This document shows, piece after piece, positions 56,343 to 64,000 of a stretch of DNA of 64,000 nt (position 1 is the stretch's first letter; the number at the start of each line of letters is the position of its first letter). The notes beneath the pieces were generated by a model. The model worked only from the letters and a program-made list of their open reading frames with translations, made no database searches and had not been told where the DNA came from. The position numbers and the translations under genes are program-made. Origin of the DNA: Rhodohalobacter sp. 614A (GTDB lineage Bacteria; Bacteroidota; Rhodothermia; Balneolales; Balneolaceae); the NCBI RefSeq assembly GCF_021462415.1, contig NZ_JAKEDS010000003.1:524743-588742 (forward strand). Reading direction: 5' to 3'.

Positions 56343-57290
56343 TTATTTTTTCTCTCTATCTGATCCAATCACCAGTTTGTTTAGTGAAAGTCCTTCCATC
56401 AAAGCATCGTAGTTGGAGATATCTTTTGGAAGGATGATGCTGTTTTCGCCGCGGCCGATTCCTTCAAGAACTTCAAGGTATTTTTCTGCGAGTTGTAACT
56501 GCATGGCTTCTTCTCCATGCGGCTGGGCTAACGCATCGGCAATCTGCTCAATCGATTTGGCAGTAGCTTCCGCAATTGCTTCAATCTCGTTGGCCAAACC
56601 TTCCGCCTCGTTGATTCGGCGCTGCATCTCTGCCTCAGAAATATTGATGATCTCAGCCCGCATCCCTTCGGCATCATTTACTTTGGCGCCTTTCACACCT
56701 TCAGATTTTGCAATCACAGCACGGCGATCACGCTCGGCGGTCATCTGCCGTTCCATAGCGTTTTGTACAGTTCGGGGCGTTACGATATTCTTAATCTCAT
56801 AGCGGTGTACTTTGATTCCCCAGGGACGCTCCATTTCGCTGAGTACTTCCACCACTTCTTTACTCATTTTGGCACGTTCTTCAAATGTTTGGTCAAGATC
56901 CATCGTACCGATGACCGAACGAGTTGTGGTTTGGGCCAATTGAACGGCAGCATACCGGTAATCGGTTACACCATAACTTGCATTTACAGGATCCATTACG
57001 CTGATGTAAATCACACCGTCCACTTCTACCTTCACGTTATCTTGAGTAAAACATTCCTGTGGTTCCACTTCGATGGTTTCTTCTCTCAGATCTTGCTTGT
57101 ATACAACTTTATCGATAAACGGAACCAGGGCATGAAAACCGGCACCCAACGTTTTGTGATAATTCCCCAGACGTTCCACAATGTAATTGTACTGGTTAGG
57201 AACCAAACGAATGGCGCGTACAAACATAAACATCACATAGATGGAGAAAAGTGCTAAGAAAACCTGGCTGATTGTGTTTAAGATTTCCAT
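56343..57290 (-). CDS. SPFH domain protein (stomatin/prohibitin-like), second copy
   Basis: 315-residue paraslipin/QmcA-like protein: N-terminal membrane helix (about 5-27), band-7 domain from about 30 with RLVPNQYNYIVERLGNYHKT, and a long coiled coil with repeated Glu/Ala near 190-250 (RRINEAEGLANEIEAIAEAT). Such proteins form cages around membrane patches and usually partner NfeD proteins. It is a tandem paralogue of the next gene, 2 bases away. Confidence 0.92.
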   Translation of the reverse strand: MEILNTISQVFLALFSIYVMFMFVRAIRLVPNQYNYIVERLGNYHKTLGAGFHALVPFIDKVVYKQDLREETIEVEPQECFTQDNVKVEVDGVIYISVMDPVNASYGVTDYRYAAVQLAQTTTRSVIGTMDLDQTFEERAKMSKEVVEVLSEMERPWGIKVHRYEIKNIVTPRTVQNAMERQMTAERDRRAVIAKSEGVKGAKVNDAEGMRAEIINISEAEMQRRINEAEGLANEIEAIAEATAKSIEQIADALAQPHGEEAMQLQLAEKYLEVLEGIGRGENSIILPKDISNYDALMEGLSLNKLVIGSDREKK

Positions 57291-57292
57291 GG

Positions 57293-58228
57293 CTATTTTC
57301 CTCCTTTTGTGTTTGCTGCAGGTTTGGTATGATCACTCACTTTACTCACTCCTTCAAAAAAGGTTTTTAGATTTGCTGTTTCAGTAGGCAGAACCGACAC
57401 ATTCGATTTTCTGATAATCTTCCCAAACTGGTTGATATACTGTTCTACAAGTTTCGTTTTAACGGCAAGGTCTCCACCCGGGCGATTGATGGCTTCCGCT
57501 ACCCGCCGGATTCCCTTTGCTGTTGCATTAGCAACCAGTTCAATCTCTTGGGCACGGCCTTTTGCTTCGTTAATTCGCCGCTGTCGTTCCGCTTCCGAGA
57601 CCAAAACCTGGCTCTTTTGCTCCCCTTCTGATTCATTGATTCGCGCCTGCCGATGTCCTTCTGAGTGGGTGATTTCTGCACGTTTCTCACGTTCGGCTTC
57701 CATCTGTTTCTCCATTGTATCCACAATATCTTTCGAAGGACGAATATTTTTGATCTCGTAGCGAAGCACTTTAATTCCCCAGGGATCGGCCGCTTTGTCG
57801 ATCTCACGAACAATGTTTTCGTTCATCTTCTCCCGTTCGGAAAAAGTATCATCCAGCGTAATTTTTCCAATTTCACTCCGCATGGTGGTTTGAGCCAAAT
57901 TCACTGCAGCGGCATGATAATTTGAAATTCCATAACTGGCTTTGTACGAATCCATCACTTTGAGGTAAACAAGTCCATCCACGGCCACTTCAATATTATC
58001 TTTGGTAATACAAGTCTGGCTGGGAACGTCAATCACCTGCTCTCTCATTTCCTGGCTGTATGCCGGACGGTCTACAAACGGAATCAAAAAATGAAATCCC
58101 GGTTTTAGTGTTTTTTTATACTTTCCGAGCCGCTCCTGGATCACCTCTTCCCGGAATTCAACAATTTGAAAAAGCCGTGTAAAGATGAAGTATGTGAGAA
58201 CGATCAGAATTAGAAATACTGTCCACAT
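57293..58228 (-). CDS. SPFH domain protein (stomatin/prohibitin-like), first copy
   Basis: 311-residue protein with the same layout as its neighbour: membrane helix at 2-20, band-7 domain (FREEVIQERLGKYKKTLKPG), DPWGIKVLRYEIKNI and a coiled coil to about 250. The two share many identical stretches (for example PWGIKV and RRINEA) but differ throughout, so the duplication is old. They may assemble as a hetero-oligomer. Confidence 0.92.
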   Translation of the reverse strand: MWTVFLILIVLTYFIFTRLFQIVEFREEVIQERLGKYKKTLKPGFHFLIPFVDRPAYSQEMREQVIDVPSQTCITKDNIEVAVDGLVYLKVMDSYKASYGISNYHAAAVNLAQTTMRSEIGKITLDDTFSEREKMNENIVREIDKAADPWGIKVLRYEIKNIRPSKDIVDTMEKQMEAEREKRAEITHSEGHRQARINESEGEQKSQVLVSEAERQRRINEAKGRAQEIELVANATAKGIRRVAEAINRPGGDLAVKTKLVEQYINQFGKIIRKSNVSVLPTETANLKTFFEGVSKVSDHTKPAANTKGGK

Positions 58229-58229
58229 A

Positions 58230-58739
58230 TCAATTTCTGTTTTTTTCTTTTAGTTGAGTTTTTACGGAATCGATGCTCTCCACCGGTTCCACAATCCATG
58301 TTGTATTTTCCCTGTACTTGATACGGACGCTGGTGCCCACAGGAATATCTCCCTCCATAGAACGTGCCTGCCATGAAATTCCCTGGTAGCGAATTCTCCC
58401 GCTGTTATCAAATTCATTGATCGGTTCCACCACTTTCACAATCTGGTCCATTGCTTCATAATCTTCATCCGCAAGTTTGAAAAAAGTTTCCCCGGGGAAA
58501 TACTTTTTGATGAAAGGGCGAATAAGAATCGTTAATGCCATAGATGAGAACAGCCATGTAAATGTGGCAGTAAACGGATCTTCCAAAAAACCGAAGTAAC
58601 GAAGTATTCCAACTGCTAATCCGCTAATACCCAGCAAGAATGTAACGCCGCCGGGAATAAGCATTTCCAGCAGCATTAACACGATTCCGCCAATTAAAAA
58701 TATCCAGGTAATGATTTCCCCATCCATAAGCTCATGCAT
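58230..58739 (-). CDS. NfeD family membrane protein
   Basis: 169-residue short NfeD: three or four transmembrane helices (about 12-80) and a C-terminal OB-fold (about 95-160; GRIRYQGISWQARSMEGDIP then VGTSVRIKYRENTTWIVEP). It lacks the protease domain of long NfeD. It is the first gene of the three-gene SPFH unit (1-2 base spacing), the standard NfeD-SPFH pairing involved in membrane quality control. Confidence 0.9.
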   Translation of the reverse strand: MHELMDGEIITWIFLIGGIVLMLLEMLIPGGVTFLLGISGLAVGILRYFGFLEDPFTATFTWLFSSMALTILIRPFIKKYFPGETFFKLADEDYEAMDQIVKVVEPINEFDNSGRIRYQGISWQARSMEGDIPVGTSVRIKYRENTTWIVEPVESIDSVKTQLKEKNRN

Positions 58740-58893
58740 GTTTTTTCCTTCTACCCGATAGATACAGAATTGACAGCAAAAAATCTCAAGATGTTGGCAT
58801 TAAATTTGTACCATTAAGATCTGAACTTTTTAAGCATTTTGATCTGCCTTTCTCTCGTAAGGAAAGATCCGAGGATTATCTTAACAACATTAA

Positions 58894-60690
58894 ATGACTA
58901 AAGCAGAAGAACAAAAACGCTCCATCAGATCTCTTTGGAGCACGCTGGTTGATATTTTTGCGCTCAGTAAACCTTACCGCACCCGATTTTACATCGCCAC
59001 AGCAGCTACACTTATTGCCTCTGGAATTTGGTTGACGGTTCCGCTCGGACTCCGTGAACTGCTGGATGCCGTTTTTGAATCGGGTAATGAGAGTATGCTC
59101 AACATACTTGCTATCGGATTATTCGGGCTCTTTATTTTGCAAGCCGCTTTTTCATTTGCTGGTAATTACCATCTGGAATGGGTTGGAGAACGTGTGATTA
59201 CTGATCTCCGGAAAAAACTGTATCAACATTTACACCGGCTTGGATTCCGTTTTTTTGCCGAACGAAGGCTTGGCGAGATTACTTCCCGGCTGACCAATGA
59301 TGTAGGCGCCATCCGAACGGCCCTTACCGATTCGCTGCCACAACTACTCACAATTACTTTCTCGCTGATAGGTTCCGTTTCATTAATGGTCATGCTCAAT
59401 TGGCGGTTGAGCTCGGTTATTTTCTTAACGGTTCCTTTTGTAACCATTGCCACCAGGTATTTTGGAAGAAAAATTCGTGAACTCTCCCGTGGTATCCAGG
59501 ATGAACTGGCCAACTCCACAGCTATCGCCGAAGATGCCCTCGGTGCCGTTCGCCTTGTAAAAGCTTTTGTGCGGGAAGATTATGAAGTGAGCCGTTATCA
59601 AACAGCAGTTGAGAAGCTTTTTATCACAGCACGCAGAAAAGTTGTTCTCACACAACTGTTTTGGGCCGGTGTGGGAATTTTGTTCATGAGTACCCTGGTC
59701 ATCATCTTTTGGTACGGAGGCAAAGAGGTTTTAGCGGGCAGGCTGACGGCTGGAGATCTTGTGGCATTCATTATTTATGCTCTAAATATTTCCCGGTCAA
59801 TCGGCCAAACTTCCCGATTGTATACCACTGTTAATACTGCCGCAGGAGCATCTGAACGTACGTTTGAACTTCTTGATGAAACACCGGAAATAGAAGATTC
59901 GCAACATGCCAAACCTGTAGAACGATTAAACGGTCAGGTAACCCTGGACGATCTCTGGTTTGCATATGAAGATGGACGAAATGTTCTCAAAGGCATTTCA
60001 TTTGAGACAAACGCCGGAGAAACTATTGCTCTGGTTGGGCCCAGCGGGGCCGGAAAATCGACCCTTCTCAATTTGCTGCCACGATTTTACGATCCCAATC
60101 AGGGTGCTATTTTAATTGATGGAACCGACATTCGCGAATTGAAAGTAAAATCACTGCGTGAACAAATCTCCATTGTTCCCCAGGAAATACATCTTTTTGG
60201 AACCACCATCAAAGAAAATATTCTTTATGGAAACCTGGAAGCTACTGATGAAGAAGTGGTGCAAGCTGCAAAAGATGCCAATGCCCATGACTTCATCCTG
60301 GAAACAGAGCACGGCTACGATTCTCTGATCGGAGAACGGGGAGTAAAACTGAGTGGCGGACAGCGCCAGCGTTTAGCTATTGCCCGGGCCATTCTTAAAA
60401 ATCCGGCAATTCTTCTTTTGGATGAAGCGACTTCCTCGCTTGATTCTGAATCCGAAGCACAAGTTCAGGAAGCTCTTTATCGGCTGATGCAAAACCGAAC
60501 CACGTTTGTTATCGCTCACCGGTTATCAACCGTTCAGCACGCCGACCGTATTCTTGTACTGGATGAAGGTAAAATCATTGAGGAAGGAAGCCATACAGAA
60601 CTTATTGGACAAAGCGGTTTATACAGCCATCTTTATGAATTGCAATTCCGCGATCTGGACGATGATAATCAGATCACATTGCAACTTTAA
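58894..60690 (+). CDS. ABC exporter, fused permease and ATPase (MsbA/LmrA-like)
   Basis: 598-residue half-transporter. Six-helix exporter domain (about 30-325) then nucleotide-binding domain with Walker A GPSGAGKST, signature LSGGQRQRLAIARA, Walker B ILLLDEATSSLDS and H-loop IAHRLST. It works as a dimer exporting a lipid or drug-like molecule, exact cargo unknown. It diverges from the NfeD operon over 154 bases. Confidence 0.92.
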   Translation: MTKAEEQKRSIRSLWSTLVDIFALSKPYRTRFYIATAATLIASGIWLTVPLGLRELLDAVFESGNESMLNILAIGLFGLFILQAAFSFAGNYHLEWVGERVITDLRKKLYQHLHRLGFRFFAERRLGEITSRLTNDVGAIRTALTDSLPQLLTITFSLIGSVSLMVMLNWRLSSVIFLTVPFVTIATRYFGRKIRELSRGIQDELANSTAIAEDALGAVRLVKAFVREDYEVSRYQTAVEKLFITARRKVVLTQLFWAGVGILFMSTLVIIFWYGGKEVLAGRLTAGDLVAFIIYALNISRSIGQTSRLYTTVNTAAGASERTFELLDETPEIEDSQHAKPVERLNGQVTLDDLWFAYEDGRNVLKGISFETNAGETIALVGPSGAGKSTLLNLLPRFYDPNQGAILIDGTDIRELKVKSLREQISIVPQEIHLFGTTIKENILYGNLEATDEEVVQAAKDANAHDFILETEHGYDSLIGERGVKLSGGQRQRLAIARAILKNPAILLLDEATSSLDSESEAQVQEALYRLMQNRTTFVIAHRLSTVQHADRILVLDEGKIIEEGSHTELIGQSGLYSHLYELQFRDLDDDNQITLQL

Positions 60691-60768
60691 AAATGTTTAC
60701 TAAAGATTACACTTAATGGTTACTTTGTGCTTATCATCATAGATATACCTACATTTAGCTGAAAAAAT

Positions 60769-61470
60769 ATGGGCTCGCCTTCGACGGAAATTTTTGCCAG
60801 AAACTGGAGTATTTACCAGGAAGTTTCGAAATGCAACTATATGTCTCATCATGATTTCTTCAATGAGATAAGATCCTTTTTCCAAGAAAAGCCTGTTGAT
60901 GATAAACCACTGGATGTTCTGGATTGTGGCTGCGGTGATGCATGGATGCTTTCAAAACTTTTAAAAGGGAGAAATGTAAACAGTTTCACTGGATATGACA
61001 TGTCAGAAACCGCCCTTTCCTATGCTCAAAAAAACCTCAAACCTCTTGAATGTTACTTGTCTCTTTTGGGCGGTCCCATGGAGAAATTAATTAAGAAAGC
61101 AGACAAAGATTTCGACCTCATTTACAGTAGTTTTGCGATCCATCATTTGCAGGATGAGGAAAAAAAGATCTTTCTGGCTGACCTTTATAACCATCTGAAA
61201 ATTGGCGGAACTCTTATTGTTATCGACATCATGAGGGATGACACTTTAGACCGCCATGAGTATCTCGAAGAGTATATTGAAAATATCGGGATGACCTGGC
61301 ATACGGTTACTGAAAGTGATAAAGAGCTCGTTTATGACCACATCCGAAATTTTGATTTTCCGGCAAAGACTTCAGAATTCATCTCCTGGCTGGAAGAAAG
61401 GCGATTTTCAATCACAGAAAAGTATGAGCCGGATTCACGAAACGTGATGATCACCGCCACCAAACAATAA
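60769..61470 (+). CDS. class I SAM-dependent methyltransferase
   Basis: 233-residue protein with the SAM-binding glycine motif DVLDCGCGDAWMLSKLL (about 45-61), an acidic GYDMSETAL loop after strand 2, and DLIYSSFAIHHL as motif post-II. Substrate cannot be predicted; the fold resembles small-molecule methyltransferases. It stands alone after the ABC exporter gene and is followed by a terminator-like hairpin. Confidence 0.87.
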   Translation: MGSPSTEIFARNWSIYQEVSKCNYMSHHDFFNEIRSFFQEKPVDDKPLDVLDCGCGDAWMLSKLLKGRNVNSFTGYDMSETALSYAQKNLKPLECYLSLLGGPMEKLIKKADKDFDLIYSSFAIHHLQDEEKKIFLADLYNHLKIGGTLIVIDIMRDDTLDRHEYLEEYIENIGMTWHTVTESDKELVYDHIRNFDFPAKTSEFISWLEERRFSITEKYEPDSRNVMITATKQ

Positions 61471-61484
61471 TCTGCCCTGTAAAA

Positions 61485-61520
61485 ATGGAGAAGCCTTTTG
61501 GTGGCTCCATATTTCCTCTT
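61485..61520 (+). terminator. possible terminator of the methyltransferase gene
   Basis: ATGGAG (61485-61490) pairs with CTCCAT (61505-61510), with partial inner pairing around a TTTT loop, followed by ATTTCCTCTTCTT. Confidence 0.4.
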
Positions 61521-61608
61521 CTTATCAAGCTGATAAAACCCGGCTCACCCTATTAACAATTGAAAACTTTGGAGAAGACACAACCGTTCTTCTTTCAATC
61601 CTTAAAAA

Positions 61609-61622
61609 TGACTGGTAAGTCA
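61609..61622. promoter_or_regulatory. TetR-type operator, copy 1
   Basis: Palindrome TGACTGGTAAGTCA: 5-base arms TGACT and AGTCA around 4 bases. It lies 49 bases upstream of the tetR start codon. Confidence 0.6.
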
Positions 61623-61640
61623 TATTTGAATTTATTAACA

Positions 61641-61654
61641 TGACTATACAGTCA
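61641..61654. promoter_or_regulatory. TetR-type operator, copy 2
   Basis: Palindrome TGACTATACAGTCA with the same arms as copy 1; the centres of the two are 32 bases apart, three helical turns, on the same face of the helix. It is 17 bases upstream of the tetR start codon. Confidence 0.6.
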
Positions 61655-61670
61655 CATCAACAATTAAACT

Positions 61671-62336
61671 ATGCCGAAAGAAACATTTCACAATCTCAAT
61701 CCGAAGAAAAAAGAGAAAATAACAGACGCTTTTCTGAGAGAGTTTGCGGTTCATCCTTTTGACAAAGCATCCCTCAGTTCGGTGGTTGAATTGCTGGGAA
61801 TCGCCAAGGGAAGCGTCTACCAATATTTCGATGATAAACTGGACCTGTTTATGTACCTGATCAACGAATGTACAAAGGTTAAAATGAAGTACATCGGTCA
61901 TCTTAAACGCGATGACTTTCCCGATTTCTGGGCTTATTTCAGAGCGCTTTACGAAGAAGGAGTTCAATTCGATCTGGAAAATCCCTTGGAGAGCCATTTC
62001 CTTCACAGCCTTGTGGAGAATCTCAATTCCCCTTCAGTGAAAGAAATTTATAATAACATGCTGCAACAGACTATCTCTGCATTTGAAGAGATGATAAAAC
62101 ATGAAATCGAACTCGGAAATTTCAGGGATGACATTCCGCTGAAGACTTCAGGATTTTTTCTCTATAAAACCAGCCTGGCTATCAATGAACAGATGCAGGC
62201 TTTTGGCGAAATCACTCCCAAAAAAAGTATCAAAAAACGAAAGCCGGTTTATGAAGGAAAAGTGGATGAACTCATGCAAACAGTGGACAACTACATTGTA
62301 CTTTTGAAAAATGCTCTAGATAAGGAGATGTCATGA
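61671..62336 (+). CDS. TetR/AcrR family transcriptional regulator
   Basis: 221-residue repressor with an N-terminal helix-turn-helix (about 15-60; LLGIAKGSVYQYFDDK) and a ligand-binding helical domain. It is the first gene of an operon with an ABC transporter (its end overlaps the ATPase start by 4 bases), and two palindromes just upstream are the likely autoregulatory operators. The effector is unknown. Confidence 0.92.
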   Translation: MPKETFHNLNPKKKEKITDAFLREFAVHPFDKASLSSVVELLGIAKGSVYQYFDDKLDLFMYLINECTKVKMKYIGHLKRDDFPDFWAYFRALYEEGVQFDLENPLESHFLHSLVENLNSPSVKEIYNNMLQQTISAFEEMIKHEIELGNFRDDIPLKTSGFFLYKTSLAINEQMQAFGEITPKKSIKKRKPVYEGKVDELMQTVDNYIVLLKNALDKEMS

Positions 62337-63184
62337 TACACGTTAATAACCTTCAATTTCAGTATCCAAAAGCTGATTCTCCCACATTGAAAGGAATCAG
62401 TTTCGATATAAAACAAGGCGAGCTGTTCGGCTTTCTCGGTCCCTCGGGAGCGGGAAAAAGTACCACACAAAAAGTGCTTTTTAAAACTCTCGTCAACTAT
62501 ACCGGTGATGTAAAAATTGACGGCAAAGACCTGAAAAGCTGGGATATCTCCTATTATGAAAAAATCGGTGTGGGATTTGAATTGCCGAACCACTACCAGA
62601 AACTGACCGGCCTTGAAAATCTCGATCTGTTCGGATCATTTTATCCCAATGGACAAAAAAAGGACAAAACTGAACTGTTCGAAATGGTGGGTTTGGAAGA
62701 TGCCATCAACAAACCGGTGGAAGCCTATTCAAAGGGAATGAAAGTGAGGCTCAATTTTATCCGGGCTATTCAACACGATCCGGATATTCTCTTTTTTGAC
62801 GAACCGACCGCCGGACTGGACCCGGTCAATTCTCAAATGATCCGCCGACATATCCAGGATCTTCAAAGGAAAGGAAAGACCATTTTCATCACCACACACA
62901 GCATGCACACGGCGGATGAATTGTGTAATCGGGTTGCTTTTATTGTGGATGGTGAGCTTCGAATTACTGACTCCCCGGAATCCCTGAAATCGAAATATGG
63001 AAAAGAAGCTGTTCTTGTGGAATTGAAAAATGGGCAGTCGCAGGAATTTTCTATTCAGAATCTCGGTCATAACAAAGAGTTCCTGGAATTCATCAAGTCG
63101 GATGATGTTCAGCGTATCCACACTATGGAAGCAACTCTCGATGAAGTGTTCATCAACGTAACCGGCAAAGCTCTGGACAAATGA
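62333..63184 (+). CDS. ABC transporter ATP-binding protein
   Basis: 283-residue nucleotide-binding subunit: Walker A GPSGAGKST (about 39-47), signature YSKGMKVRLNF (in place of LSGGQ), Walker B ILFFDEPTAGLDP, H-loop TTHSMHTADEL. The altered signature is common in ABC-2 exporters for drugs or lipids. It overlaps the genes on both sides by 4 bases. Confidence 0.93.
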   Translation: MIHVNNLQFQYPKADSPTLKGISFDIKQGELFGFLGPSGAGKSTTQKVLFKTLVNYTGDVKIDGKDLKSWDISYYEKIGVGFELPNHYQKLTGLENLDLFGSFYPNGQKKDKTELFEMVGLEDAINKPVEAYSKGMKVRLNFIRAIQHDPDILFFDEPTAGLDPVNSQMIRRHIQDLQRKGKTIFITTHSMHTADELCNRVAFIVDGELRITDSPESLKSKYGKEAVLVELKNGQSQEFSIQNLGHNKEFLEFIKSDDVQRIHTMEATLDEVFINVTGKALDK

Positions 63185-63885
63185 AAGCACTCGCCAAACA
63201 ACTCCGATGGCAGTTTGTACTTCTTCAAAAGAACAATATCATCAGTATCAGTATTGTAGTGACGTTAATTTATGGACTTCTTCTCTTCTTTCTTCGATCA
63301 ACCGCCAACATCGACAAGGTGCTTGTTTCACTGATTCTGAATGATCCGACCGTAATTGGCTATTTCTTTATTGCACTGGCCATTTTTACCGAGATGAAGC
63401 ATAAAATTCTACCTGCCATTTTTGTCACACCGATTAGCACTCATCATTATATTCTCTCAAAATCTTTGTCTCTCTCGATTATCGGCCTGATTTGTTCACT
63501 TGGGCTGGCGATTTCCATCAAAGGATTTTCGTTTGATATTGCGGCTTTCAGTATCGGTGCTTTTGGGATTTCCTGGCTGGCGGCTTTGCTTGGAATTGTT
63601 GTGCTTTCTTACAGCGATGATTTTCTGAAATTTGCGCTGCTTTCGTTCCCGGTTTTTCTGCCGGTGGTTAATTTGCCATTGCTGCATTATTTAAACGGGA
63701 TCGATCTCGGTTTTGTCGTTCAACTGCTTCCGGTTCAGGGCGGACTCCACCTCATCGCAGAATCCCTGAATGAGAGCGCTCCTTTCTCTTGGTTTTCAGT
63801 AGTCTCCCTTGCGATCTGGACTCCTCTTTTCTACTTAGCAGCTTACCAAAGATTCCGTTCAACCATTATCCCCCAAACGCCATGA
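63181..63885 (+). CDS. ABC-2 type permease
   Basis: 234-residue membrane protein with about six helices (for example LIYGLLLFFL near 25, IGYFFIALAIF near 58, LGIVVLSY near 140). It forms the membrane part with the ATPase above; the partial gene that follows appears to be a second permease, giving a heteromeric exporter. Confidence 0.85.
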   Translation: MKALAKQLRWQFVLLQKNNIISISIVVTLIYGLLLFFLRSTANIDKVLVSLILNDPTVIGYFFIALAIFTEMKHKILPAIFVTPISTHHYILSKSLSLSIIGLICSLGLAISIKGFSFDIAAFSIGAFGISWLAALLGIVVLSYSDDFLKFALLSFPVFLPVVNLPLLHYLNGIDLGFVVQLLPVQGGLHLIAESLNESAPFSWFSVVSLAIWTPLFYLAAYQRFRSTIIPQTP

Positions 63886-64000
63886 GAAAAATCATCAAAT
63901 TAGCTCTGACTGACTTTAAGCTCATTTTCCGGGATCCGTCACTTTATGCCTTTATTGTACTCCCGGTTCTGCTGTATGCACTGATGGTTTGGTTTCTTCC
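63882..64000 (+). CDS. second ABC-2 permease, truncated by window end
   Basis: Starts with ATGA overlapping the previous stop. The 39 codons visible encode a charged lead (MRKIIKLALTDFKLIFRDPS) and the beginning of a transmembrane helix, the usual start of ABC-2 permeases (the FRDP segment is typical). The rest lies beyond 64000. Confidence 0.8.
   Translation, partial: MRKIIKLALTDFKLIFRDPSLYAFIVLPVLLYALMVWFL

Overview
The window is a gene-dense piece of a bacterial chromosome of moderate G+C. Two SusC/SusD outer-membrane pairs, an ECF sigma factor with a FecR anti-sigma, lipoprotein signals with Bacteroidota-style lipoboxes, and the coexistence of Na+-NQR assembly genes with a NADH dehydrogenase I operon point to the Bacteroidota/Balneolota/Rhodothermota group. 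A marine or halophilic Balneolaceae-like bacterium is my best guess; this is inference from gene content, not from a marker search.

Layout. 1-1.3 kb: two Na+-NQR maturation genes (apbE, nqrM) that converge and share stop-codon bases. 1.6-6.1 kb: soluble PAS histidine kinase, M42 aminopeptidase, hot-dog thioesterase, HD phosphohydrolase and a 51-residue protein. 6.1-18.6 kb (minus strand): pfkA, pgi, deoxynucleoside kinase, DUF177, rpmF, plsX, fabH, fabD, fabG, acpP, fabF, rnc, mgtE, thyA and folA, a housekeeping run joining glycolysis, fatty-acid synthesis and DNA-precursor supply. 18.7-22.9 kb: prenyl diphosphate synthase, LpxH-like phosphatase and penicillin-binding protein 1A (envelope genes). 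23-29 kb (minus): susC-susD pair followed by a PI-PLC-like lipoprotein. 29.7-37.3 kb: nuoA to nuoH, interrupted between nuoF and nuoG by a remnant of a four-helix-bundle (S23-type) gene with a 7-base repeat, and closed by a hairpin after nuoH. 37.4-38.1 kb: a stand-alone sulfotransferase.

38.1-56.1 kb (minus) is the most interesting block: ECF sigma, FecR, a SusC with an STN signalling domain, SusD, a very large M14 metallocarboxypeptidase, a DUF2891 lipoprotein, a full-length ATP-dependent 5-oxoprolinase and, overlapping it by 4 bases, an Nramp-fold transporter that lacks the metal-binding residues of true Nramp proteins. Together these look like an inducible locus that captures peptides at the surface, trims them, imports pyroglutamate (or a related lactam) and opens it to glutamate. 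The transporter assignment is a testable proposal.

56.3-64 kb: two SPFH proteins with NfeD, an ABC exporter, a methyltransferase, and a TetR-controlled ABC-2 transporter operon that runs off the window. Two identical-architecture palindromes (TGACT-N4-AGTCA) precede the tetR gene. I saw no tRNA, rRNA, CRISPR array, integrase or intact insertion sequence.
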